Shown: positions 1 through 6,281, counted from the stretch's first letter. The stretch: DNA of 10,090 nt from an uncultured Bacteroidota bacterium (GCA_903881265.1 CAIRSV010000275.1:1-10090); one strand, 5' to 3'. Program-made: numbers and translations. Notes: generated by a model from the sequence alone, not told the origin.

Positions 1-420
1 CTGTCATGATTAAAGATTAAAAAGCCACAGACTCACAGATTTGAAATGGGAATGAATCCATTAATCTGTGCATTTGTAGCTAATTGCTTTTATGTTAAAG
101 GAATACCCTGTCATGATTAAAGATTAAAAAGCCACAAACTCACAGATTTGAAATGGGAATGAATCCAATAATCTGTGAATTTGTGGCTAATTGCTTTTAT
201 GATAAAGGAATACCCTGTCATGATTAAAGATTAAAAAGCCACAGACTCACAGATTTAAAATGGGAATGAATCCATTAATCTGTGAATTTGTAGCTAATTG
301 CTTTTATGATAAAGGAATGCCCTGTCATGATTAAAGATTAAAAAGCCACAGACTCACAGATTTGAAATGGGAATGAATCCATTAATCTGTGAATTTGTGG
401 CTAATTGCTTTTATGTTAAA
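1..420. repeat. Four-copy 107-bp tandem repeat array, each unit with a long imperfect palindrome
   Basis: Units begin at 1, 108, 215 and 322, exactly 107 bp apart; the last stops matching after 420 (about 99 bp). Copies differ from one another at only about 2 to 6 positions, so the expansion looks recent. Each unit contains arms AGCCACAGACTCACAGATT and AATCTGTGAATTTGTGGCT (hairpins at 23-81, 130-188, 237-295 and 344-402) around a loop with a smaller ATGG/CCAT stem. The period is not a multiple of three and I see no conserved frame, so the array is non-coding. It lies directly 3' of dnaK, ending 45 bp from its stop codon. The array may continue beyond the left edge of the window. The CACAGATT/AATCTGTG palindrome resembles dispersed intergenic palindromes I recall from other bacterial genomes, but that is memory and not a search result. 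Confidence 0.95.
336..402 (-). terminator. Hairpin plus T-rich tail downstream of dnaK (first of four)
   Basis: Read on the minus strand, the first repeat unit met after the dnaK stop folds into a stem with 19-nt arms (344-402, one C-A mismatch and one G-U pair) followed by TTTTTAATCTTTAATC. This has the shape of an intrinsic terminator, and it recurs three more times further downstream. The loop of about 21 nt is long for a classical terminator, although it contains a short inner stem. No other terminator is visible between the dnaK stop and this hairpin. On the plus strand the same hairpin is followed by the weaker AATTGCTTTTATG. Confidence 0.5.
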
Positions 421-465
421 TGCAGCTTCTCCGCCATGGTTTGTGTCTTCACAAACCACAACTAC

Positions 466-2367
466 TTATTTTGTTTCTTCTACAATTTCTGCATCTTGTA
501 CATCATCGGTATTGTTGTTATCAGCTGAAGCTTGAGCGCCTGCGCCACCTTGACCAGGTTGCTCATTCATTGCTTTATACAACTCTTCACTTGCAGCCTG
601 CCATGCCGCATTTAAGGCTTCAAGACTTGCATCGATACCGGCTATATCCTTCGCACCATGAGCGGTTTTCAAAGTCGCAAGAGCGTCTTCAATCACCGTT
701 TTCTTATCGGCAGGAATTTTATCGCCATAATCTTTCAATTGTTTTTCGCTATTGAAAATCTGACTGTCGGCCATATTAATCTTCTCGATTTCTTCACGAA
801 GTTTCTTGTCTGATTCTTCGTTCATCTTCGCATCGTTTTTCATCTTTTCGATTTCTTCTTTGCTCAAACCGCTACCCGCTTCAATACGGATATTTTGTTT
901 CTTACCGGTTCCTTTATCAGACGCACTTACTTGAATGATCCCATTCGCATCGATATCAAAGGTTACTTCGATTTGCGGAACACCACGTGGTGCCGATGGA
1001 ATACCATCGAGGATGAAACGTCCAAGATTCTTATTGTCTTTTGCCATAGGGCGTTCACCTTGCAATACATTGATTTCTACACTTGGCTGATTTTCGGCAG
1101 CCGTTGAGAATGTCTCTGATTTCTTCATCGGAATTGTTGTGTTACTTTCAATCAATTTGGTAAACACACCACCTAAGGTTTCGATACCTAATGACAAAGG
1201 CGTTACATCCAACAACAACACATCCTTCACTTCACCACTCAATACACCGCCTTGAATAGAGGCGCCAATCGCAACCACTTCATCAGGGTTTACGCTACGG
1301 TTAGGTTTCTTACCAAAGAATTTTTCTACTACTTCTTGAATCTTAGGGATACGAGTACTACCACCAACAAGGATTACTTCATCCAAATCTTTCGCTTCGA
1401 TACCAGCATCTTTCAAGGCTTTGCGACATGGTTCTAAGGTACGTTCAACCAATGAATCAACCAATTGCTCAAATTTCGCACGCGTCAATTTCTTTACCAA
1501 GTGTTTAGGTACATTATCAATCGCGGTGATATAAGGCAAGTTGATTTCTGTTTCTGTGGCAGATGACAATTCAACTTTGGCTTTTTCTGAAGCCTCTTTC
1601 AAACGCTGCCAGCTCATAGGATCTTTACGCAAGTCGATATTTTCTTCGGCTTTGAACTCATCAGCTAACCAATCCATCACACATTTATCGAAGTCATCAC
1701 CACCAAGATGAGTATCGCCATTGGTTGATTTCACTTCAAATACACCATCGCCCAATTCAAGGACTGATACGTCAAACGTACCACCACCTAAATCGAAGAC
1801 AACGATTTTACTGTCATTATTTTTCTTATCCATACCATACGCCAAGGCGGCAGCGGTAGGCTCGTTGATGATACGCTTTACAGTCAAACCTGCAATCTCA
1901 CCGGCTTCTTTGGTTGCCTGACGTTGTGCATCATTAAAATAAGCAGGCACGGTAATAACCGCTTCCGTTACTTCGTGACCTAAGAAATCTTCGGCAGTCT
2001 TCTTCATTTTCTGAAGCACCATCGCTGAAATTTCCTGTGGTGTGTATAAACGACCGTCGATATCGACACGAGGTGTGTTGTTATCTCCTTTTACAATCTT
2101 GTATGTGCTTTGCTCAATTTCACCAGCCACCTCATCGTAGCGGCGACCCATGAAACGTTTGATACTCATGACAGTATTCACAGGGTTCGTGATAGCCTGA
2201 CGCTTTGCAGGATCACCAATTTTGCGCTCTCCGTTTTTCAAAAAGCCAACAACCGAGGGGGTGGTTCGTTTTCCTTCGTCATTAGCAATTACGACAGGCT
2301 CATTCCCTTCCATCACACTCACACATGAGTTGGTGGTACCTAAGTCAATTCCGATTATTTTTCCCAT
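466..2367 (-). CDS. dnaK: Molecular chaperone DnaK (Hsp70)
   Basis: This is the ATP-dependent cytosolic Hsp70 chaperone, which binds exposed hydrophobic stretches of unfolded proteins with DnaJ and GrpE as partners. At 633 residues it matches the normal bacterial length (E. coli 638). The nucleotide-binding domain covers about 1-380: phosphate loop IDLGTTNS at 7-14 with Asp8, catalytic Lys70, Glu169 in NEPTAAALAYG, DLGGGTFDVSVLE at 192-204 with Asp192 and Thr197, and VILVGGSTRIPKIQ at 331-344. The hydrophobic interdomain linker VLLLDVTPLSLG is near 383-394, followed by the substrate-binding beta domain and a helical lid (about 500-600). A Gly/Ala/Asn-rich disordered tail ends in an acidic DDVQDAEIVEE motif typical of bacterial DnaK. 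The ATG at 2367 gives the canonical MGKIIGIDLG start, and its leader is A-rich without a Shine-Dalgarno. No grpE or dnaJ is adjacent. No CIRCE-type inverted repeat is visible upstream, so HrcA control is not suggested. Confidence 0.99.
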   Translation of the reverse strand: MGKIIGIDLGTTNSCVSVMEGNEPVVIANDEGKRTTPSVVGFLKNGERKIGDPAKRQAITNPVNTVMSIKRFMGRRYDEVAGEIEQSTYKIVKGDNNTPRVDIDGRLYTPQEISAMVLQKMKKTAEDFLGHEVTEAVITVPAYFNDAQRQATKEAGEIAGLTVKRIINEPTAAALAYGMDKKNNDSKIVVFDLGGGTFDVSVLELGDGVFEVKSTNGDTHLGGDDFDKCVMDWLADEFKAEENIDLRKDPMSWQRLKEASEKAKVELSSATETEINLPYITAIDNVPKHLVKKLTRAKFEQLVDSLVERTLEPCRKALKDAGIEAKDLDEVILVGGSTRIPKIQEVVEKFFGKKPNRSVNPDEVVAIGASIQGGVLSGEVKDVLLLDVTPLSLGIETLGGVFTKLIESNTTIPMKKSETFSTAAENQPSVEINVLQGERPMAKDNKNLGRFILDGIPSAPRGVPQIEVTFDIDANGIIQVSASDKGTGKKQNIRIEAGSGLSKEEIEKMKNDAKMNEESDKKLREEIEKINMADSQIFNSEKQLKDYGDKIPADKKTVIEDALATLKTAHGAKDIAGIDASLEALNAAWQAASEELYKAMNEQPGQGGAGAQASADNNNTDDVQDAEIVEETK

Positions 2368-2399
2368 TTTATTTGTTTTTATTGTTTCAGCACTTGATA

Positions 2400-2417
2400 C
2401 TCAATGATTATGCCAAG
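2400..2417 (-). promoter_or_regulatory. Candidate dnaK promoter, sigma-54-like -24/-12 layout
   Basis: The minus strand reads CTTGGCATAATCATTGAG. It has GG, ten bases, then GA, close to the sigma-54 pattern TGGCAC-N5-TTGC with the final C replaced by A. Transcription would start about 12 bases downstream, near 2390, leaving a leader of roughly 23 nt before the dnaK ATG. No good TTTG/TAnnTTTG housekeeping promoter is visible closer to the gene. Identification rests on layout alone; TTGGCA could instead be a -35-like element. Confidence 0.35.
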
Positions 2418-2462
2418 GCGCTTTTTAGGTATTTTAGTGGCAAGACTGTCAGATTTATAGAA

Positions 2463-2477
2463 CTTTTGACACAAAAG
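2463..2477. promoter_or_regulatory. Perfect inverted repeat upstream of dnaK, possible regulator-binding site
   Basis: CTTTTGACACAAAAG has perfect 6-bp arms around a 3-bp centre, about 96-110 bp upstream of the dnaK start. A further TTTTG half-site follows eight bases later (2485-2489), giving TTTTG-ACA-CAAAA-N8-TTTTG. This suits a dimeric DNA-binding protein better than a hairpin, because the loop would be only 3 nt. The position suits an activator or heat-shock regulator. The binding protein is unknown and could be absent. Confidence 0.3.
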
Positions 2478-2730
2478 CGTGACGTTTTGATGATTCCGTA
2501 TTAGAAATAATCGGGTTTTGGCTTGTTGGGCACCAAGGTTAACCGGCTTGCCAATCGACAATTCTTGAACTGATTCTTCTTACTACCTAGATATATTGTT
2601 TGATAAAGCAAAAGAGGCATCGGCCTTAATCAGTATTTTGACGAATACGCCAAGGCGCTTTTGAATCCATCCGATATCGTTTGATAATGGCAATAACCTT
2701 TTCTTGCATTGATGTATGAAAATTTACGGC

Positions 2731-3402
2731 CTACTTCTGCACATTCAACTGAAAAGCTGCCGTAATGAGAAACTCATACAAATGATATTGGATATCCTTG
2801 TATTGTTGATAAGCATATTCGTAATGGACAGGCGATTTAAAAAGAGGCATCGGATAATAACGCACGGCAAATGTAAAGGAGACATTGCGTGAATCTTGTC
2901 TGAAACTACTATTGATTAATTTATTACCTAGCTCCAGAAATGGATGAATGGGTTGCGACTTGAAGATGGTGTCGCTTGAGTAATTGATACTAGTATTGCC
3001 GTTTTTGCTATAGATATTGTAATTTGTATGACCTCCAATACCCAATCCGAGATAAGGCAGATGCGTAAGAAATTCGCGTTCAAACTTAAAACCGGCGCGC
3101 ACTCGTAACCAACACTCAACCATTTCGATCCCCGTTTTTTGACCATTGCTATATTCATAAAATGGAATACGACGAAAGCTAAAACCCATGCCAGCACCAC
3201 CCCAAAATATATTGTCATTGTGCTTATTATAATCAATGGAGGTAGTAGGTAGAAAAATTACGGTGGCATTTTTACTTCCTTGTATCTCTGATTTGCACCA
3301 CGTATTGGCAATGCCTAAGGTAAAACTGACACTGTGGGTGACCTGCGAATTAGCACCCAAGGAAAACAATACGATAAGAAATAATAAAGCGGATCTGAAC
3401 AT
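2731..3402 (-). CDS. Secreted/outer-membrane protein of unknown function, probable beta-barrel
   Basis: The protein has 223 residues and I do not recognise the family by name. It begins with a typical Sec signal peptide (MFRSALLFLIVLFSLGANSQ, likely cleaved near ANS-Q), so it is exported. The mature part has alternating hydrophobic/polar, aromatic-rich stretches such as a GGAGMGFSF-like segment, an LRVRAGFKFERE-like segment, a YLGLGIGGHTNY-like segment and a FTFAVRYYP-like segment. The end is strand-like and rich in Phe and Ala. This pattern fits a small outer-membrane beta-barrel of about eight strands, as in the many porin-like proteins of Bacteroidota. I chose the ATG at 3402 because the longer frame begins with TTG at 3429 inside the -7 box of a good promoter. 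The gene is divergent from fabD and lies 363 bp upstream of dnaK in the same direction. There is no direct evidence of function. Confidence 0.75.
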   Translation of the reverse strand: MFRSALLFLIVLFSLGANSQVTHSVSFTLGIANTWCKSEIQGSKNATVIFLPTTSIDYNKHNDNIFWGGAGMGFSFRRIPFYEYSNGQKTGIEMVECWLRVRAGFKFEREFLTHLPYLGLGIGGHTNYNIYSKNGNTSINYSSDTIFKSQPIHPFLELGNKLINSSFRQDSRNVSFTFAVRYYPMPLFKSPVHYEYAYQQYKDIQYHLYEFLITAAFQLNVQK

Positions 3403-3426
3403 AGCTGTGAAACGTAAAATCGTATG

Positions 3427-3434
3427 CAAAAGTA
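3427..3434 (-). promoter_or_regulatory. Bacteroidota-type -7 box for the 2731-3402 gene
   Basis: The minus strand reads TACTTTTG, an exact match to the TAnnTTTG -7 consensus of Bacteroidota. The expected start is near 3421, giving a leader of about 19 nt before the ATG at 3402. I see no matching TTTG -33 element at the usual distance. Confidence 0.45.
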
Positions 3435-3528
3435 TGAAACACGCGGTAAAGTATGCCTTTATAATTTGTAGCCTGTTTTATTTCAGTCCTCATAATTCGG
3501 TATTACTTTAGCGCCAAATTTTTCAGAT

Positions 3529-4407
3529 ATGAAGCATGCGTATATTTTTCCTGGTCAGGGATCTCAATTTACCGGAATGGGCAAAGAACTTTATGACAAT
3601 AACGAGCAAGCCAAAGCCTTATTCGAGCAAGCCAATGACATCCTCGGATTCAGAATTTCGGATACAATGTTTACAGGCACCGCCGAAGATCTGAAACAGA
3701 CCAATGTGACACAGCCTGCCATCTTTCTGCACTCAGTCATCTTATATAAAGTTACGCAAGGCTTGAAGCCTGATATGGTAGCCGGACATTCATTGGGTGA
3801 ATTCTCTGCCTTGGTAGCGAATAATACTCTCACCTTTGAAGATGCCTTGCGTCTTGTATCGATGAGGGCCAATGCGATGCAAAAAGCCTGTGAGTTGAAC
3901 CCATCCACCATGGCTGCCATCCTTAATTTGGATGATGCAAAAGTTGAAGAAATCTGTGCGTCTATCACTGATGAAGTAGTGGTGGCAGCGAATTATAATT
4001 GTCCGGGCCAATTGGTGATTTCGGGCAGCATCAAAGGCATAGAGATTGCCTGTGAAAAAATGAAGGAGGCAGGTGCCAAACGGGCCTTGGTGCTTCCGGT
4101 TGGAGGTGCTTTTCATTCGCCGTTGATGGAACCTGCTCGACAGGAATTACAGGCTGCGATTGAAAATACACTGTTCTCAGTTCCATCTTGTCCGGTGTAT
4201 CAAAACGTAACGGGAAAGGCTGTTTCCAATCCGGATGAAATCAAGCAGAATTTGATTGCTCAATTGACAGCCCCTGTTCGTTGGACGCAAAGTATCTTGC
4301 AGATGCACGAAGACGGTGCCACTGAATTTACGGAATGCGGACCCGGCAATGTGCTTCAGGGTCTTGTAAAAAAAATCATCAAAGACGCAGTGACTTCCGC
4401 TATGTAA
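3529..4407 (+). CDS. fabD: Malonyl-CoA:acyl carrier protein transacylase
   Basis: FabD transfers malonyl from CoA to holo-acyl carrier protein in the cytoplasm, supplying the extender unit for type II fatty-acid synthesis. At 292 residues it has the usual length of about 300-310. Visible motifs are the oxyanion-hole loop FPGQGSQ (7-13), the nucleophile elbow GHSLGE (86-91) with Ser88, the malonate-binding Arg113 in SMRANAMQ, the NYNCPGQLVISG loop (155-166), and the catalytic His196 in GGAFHSPLM. All active-site residues appear intact. The ATG at 3529 places the conserved IFPGQGSQ at the expected N-terminus. Upstream lies TATAATTTG (3460-3468), a possible -7 element one base off the TAnnTTTG spacing. 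No other fab or acpP gene adjoins it, so it looks like a stand-alone gene here. A small hydrophobic-peptide ORF starts 36 bp after the stop and could be co-transcribed. Confidence 0.97.
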   Translation: MKHAYIFPGQGSQFTGMGKELYDNNEQAKALFEQANDILGFRISDTMFTGTAEDLKQTNVTQPAIFLHSVILYKVTQGLKPDMVAGHSLGEFSALVANNTLTFEDALRLVSMRANAMQKACELNPSTMAAILNLDDAKVEEICASITDEVVVAANYNCPGQLVISGSIKGIEIACEKMKEAGAKRALVLPVGGAFHSPLMEPARQELQAAIENTLFSVPSCPVYQNVTGKAVSNPDEIKQNLIAQLTAPVRWTQSILQMHEDGATEFTECGPGNVLQGLVKKIIKDAVTSAM

Positions 4408-4443
4408 AATCAACGTAGTTTCTGAGCTTAACATTAATCTTCC

Positions 4444-4527
4444 ATGAATAAACAAGTCAGGCAACTATTGATTGCCGCGGTTGCTCTTTTTTGTATTTCA
4501 GGGGCCGTTACCCTGATAGTTGCTTAA
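4444..4527 (+). CDS. Possible 27-residue single-span membrane peptide
   Basis: This short ATG-to-TAA frame lies 36 bp downstream of fabD. Its product starts with MNKQVRQ, which is polar with two or three positive charges. About 20 almost uninterrupted hydrophobic residues follow (LLIAAVALFCISGAVTLIVA) and run to the stop codon. That is the layout of a one-helix membrane peptide with its N-terminus in the cytoplasm. There is no Shine-Dalgarno, which is normal for this genome. A random 27-codon frame rarely has such a clean charge and hydrophobicity pattern, but short frames are common and no homologue can be checked here. Whether it is translated is an inference; co-transcription with fabD is plausible because no terminator lies between them. 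Confidence 0.45.
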   Translation: MNKQVRQLLIAAVALFCISGAVTLIVA

Positions 4528-4773
4528 GCTAAATGACAGCATTGGTCTTGGGCCGGACCAACATTAATCATGGCCATATCAATACAGGCAGAAAGTTATA
4601 TACTGGGTGGTATTGCATTGATGATGCATCTCTGAAAAAAATGATGCTGTCAGTGATGCGACTATAAGGTGACAAGCGTTAGCGATAGTAGTGAAAAGCC
4701 TGCACCACGCGCTTTGGCGTGGGTTGGCGGATAGCGCGCCCGAACGCCCGAAAAAAACAGAAACTCGTAGCCC
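4528..4773. other. Convergent intergenic region after fabD and the small peptide ORF
   Basis: This stretch lies between the 3' ends of a plus-strand unit and the minus-strand aminotransferase. It holds a TTGGTC/GACCAA hairpin with an 8-nt loop (4542-4561) and no T-tract, then the palindromic element at 4669-4757. A 21-codon frame at 4570-4635 is too short and featureless to call. AACATTAATC occurs at 4430-4439 and again at 4560-4569, each time within four bases of an ATG. No classical intrinsic terminator is evident for fabD. Confidence 0.6.
4669..4757. repeat. Dispersed-type palindromic (REP-like) intergenic element
   Basis: The element runs from GTGACAAGCGTTAGCGATAG to GCGCGCCCGAACGCCCG plus seven A. 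It is GC-rich compared with its surroundings. It contains a CCACGC/GCGTGG hairpin with a 6-nt loop (4705-4722), enclosed by an outer GCGTT/AACGC pairing (4676-4680 with 4743-4747). Read on the minus strand it begins with a T-run and CGGGCGTTCGGGCGCGC and ends CACTACTATCGCTAACGC. I recall this conserved frame around a variable central palindrome from intergenic repeats in Bacteroidota genomes; that is memory, not a search. Only one copy lies in this window. It sits just past the aminotransferase stop codon, where it may affect termination or mRNA stability. Confidence 0.6.
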
Positions 4774-6258
4774 TTAGAATGCTGTGTTGTAGACCGCATC
4801 CATAAAATCTTCTTCAAAGCGATTAGCGTATGAATGGCAGTGATAGATATTCTTGCGCGTGTTGTAGGTATACTGTTCCGCCAATTTCTCATGATGCAGG
4901 GCCACATATTCGATACCCGTGAGGATAGTTTCGATTTCCTCGTCGGTATGTGTCGGATGAATTGAAAGACGTATCCATCCCGGACGCACGAATAGATCGC
5001 CCTTATGCAGCCGATCGATAATGGCATCGGATTGTTGCTGATCGATATTCAGCAGATAATGACCATAGGTGCCTGCGCAAGCGCAACCGCCTCTGACTTG
5101 TATACCAAAATAATCATTCAGCAATTTCACACCAAGATTAAAATGAAGTCCATCGATATAGAATGAAATAGCGCCCACGCGATGTGTGAGATTTTCGGCC
5201 AGGATATGAAGGTTTTCGATCTTAGTTAATCGCGCAAACACTTGTTGAATGATGGCTTCTTCACGTTTGAGAATATTCTCAACACCCATTTCCTTTTTCA
5301 ACTTAAAGCAAAGTGCTGCTTTGATGCCCTGCAAGAAAGGTGGTGTGCCGCCATCTTCGCGGTCTTCGACATTGTCGATATATTCGTGGTATTTCCAAGG
5401 TGTGGTAAACTTCACCGTGCCGCCACCGGCATGATCAGGAATGGCATTCTGATACAGTTTTTTATTCATCACCATAATACCGGGCGTACCCGGACCACCA
5501 AGAAACTTATGCGGTGAAATAAAAATCACATCCAATTGTGCATCTTTATTTTCGGGATGCATATCAATGTTGACATAAGGGCCTGAGCACGCGAAATCGA
5601 CAAAGCAGAATCCGCCTTGCTGATGAATCATTTCGGCGATGGAATAATACGGCGTAAAAATACCAGTGACATTTGAACAAGCACTCACAGACGCAATTTT
5701 CAACGGTCTGTCCTTGTATTGATCAAGGAGTTTGGCAAAGTGCGTTAAATCGACATTACCTTCGGCATCTGCATCAATAATTTCGACATCGGCTAGGGTT
5801 TCAAGCCAAGACGTATGATTCGAATGATGTTCGATATGCGTAACAAAAACAATAGGTCGTTGCGCTTGATCAAGTTGTTGAAAGGTAGTCAAAAAATGTT
5901 GCGCTTTTTCGGGAATACGCAGCCCAAGTATTCGTTGCAATTTATTAATCGAATCGGTCATACCAGAACCTGAAAAGATAAGGGCATCGTTTTCATTGGC
6001 ATTGACTTCGCGTTTGATATAATGTTTTGATTCGTGATACATACGAGTCATGAGTGTGCCTGTGATCGAGGTTTCGGTATGTGTGTTGGCGCAAAATGGA
6101 GCGATTTTTTCACTCATCATCTTTTCGATCGGACCATAGAGTCTGCCGCTAGCAATCCAATCGGCATAGATCATCGTTTTTTCACCTAAAGGCGTCGGAA
6201 ATGTCTGTTGGATACCGACAATTTGATCCCTAAATTTTTTAAAGTATTGTTCTGTCAT
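4774..6258 (-). CDS. Class V aminotransferase-fold PLP enzyme, cysteine-desulfurase-like
   Basis: The protein has 494 residues from the ATG at 6258; the longer frame starts with TTG five codons upstream. It is a cytosolic PLP-dependent fold-type I enzyme of the class V family (SufS/Csd/NifS relatives). Visible are a Gly/Ser-rich phosphate-binding loop SGSGMTDSINKL (96-107), the EHHSN motif (143-147) whose His stacks on PLP in this family, the Asp221 of VDFACSG that contacts the pyridine nitrogen, and the Schiff-base Lys251 in SPHKFLGGPGTPG. Near the C-terminus the QVRGGCACAGTYGHYLL motif has Cys392 and Cys394 where desulfurases carry their persulfide cysteine. It is longer than SufS (about 400-410), with extra residues in the middle and a His/Tyr-rich tail. 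Substrate is not proven; desulfurase, selenocysteine lyase or another beta-lyase-like activity are all possible. No suf or isc genes adjoin it. It is divergent from smpB. Confidence 0.85.
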   Translation of the reverse strand: MTEQYFKKFRDQIVGIQQTFPTPLGEKTMIYADWIASGRLYGPIEKMMSEKIAPFCANTHTETSITGTLMTRMYHESKHYIKREVNANENDALIFSGSGMTDSINKLQRILGLRIPEKAQHFLTTFQQLDQAQRPIVFVTHIEHHSNHTSWLETLADVEIIDADAEGNVDLTHFAKLLDQYKDRPLKIASVSACSNVTGIFTPYYSIAEMIHQQGGFCFVDFACSGPYVNIDMHPENKDAQLDVIFISPHKFLGGPGTPGIMVMNKKLYQNAIPDHAGGGTVKFTTPWKYHEYIDNVEDREDGGTPPFLQGIKAALCFKLKKEMGVENILKREEAIIQQVFARLTKIENLHILAENLTHRVGAISFYIDGLHFNLGVKLLNDYFGIQVRGGCACAGTYGHYLLNIDQQQSDAIIDRLHKGDLFVRPGWIRLSIHPTHTDEEIETILTGIEYVALHHEKLAEQYTYNTRKNIYHCHSYANRFEEDFMDAVYNTAF

Positions 6259-6281
6259 TTTCTGTCTTGTCAATGAGGCCG

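Larger units (their letters stand above)
2368..2730. other. 363-bp intergenic region upstream of dnaK: repeated motifs and candidate control sites
   Basis: I find no convincing gene here; a 60-codon minus-strand frame at 2379-2561 has no recognisable features. The region holds a -24/-12-like promoter candidate (2400-2417), a TGGCA-N4-TGTCA direct repeat (2438-2452) and a perfect inverted repeat CTTTTGACACAAAAG (2463-2477). GCCAAGGCGCTTTT occurs twice (2412-2425 and 2649-2662), and ATATYGTTTGATAA occurs twice (2593-2606 and 2674-2687). AAAAGAGGCATCGG at 2610-2623 is repeated inside the neighbouring gene at 2840-2853. No clear terminator with a T-tract follows the stop codon of the 2731-3402 gene, so read-through towards dnaK is possible. 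Confidence 0.6.

Noticed and set aside
1..420. CRISPR array
   Set aside because: The whole 107-bp unit is repeated with no unique spacers, so it is a plain tandem repeat.
420..2407. Plus-strand open frames antisense to dnaK
   Set aside because: They are shadows of the dnaK coding frame, with low-complexity His/Leu-rich or Phe-rich products and no recognisable domain.
2368..2480. CIRCE (HrcA) operator for dnaK
   Set aside because: No TTAGCACTC/GAGTGCTAA inverted repeat is present in the leader.
2379..2561. 60-codon minus-strand frame upstream of dnaK
   Set aside because: It overlaps the likely dnaK promoter, has no recognisable motif, and ends 11 bases before the dnaK start without a sensible context.
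3403..3429. Upstream TTG start for the 2731-3402 gene
   Set aside because: The TTG lies in the TACTTTTG -7 box, and the ATG at 3402 gives a textbook signal peptide.
4542..4561. TTGGTC/GACCAA hairpin as the fabD terminator
   Set aside because: No T-tract follows the stem on the plus strand, so I do not call it an intrinsic terminator.
4662..5027. 121-residue minus-strand frame covering the aminotransferase 3' end
   Set aside because: It is out of frame with the real gene, and its C-terminal part is a translation of the palindromic element at 4669-4757.
6259..6273. Upstream TTG start for the class V aminotransferase
   Set aside because: It is within a few bases of the predicted transcription start, and the ATG at 6258 is better placed.
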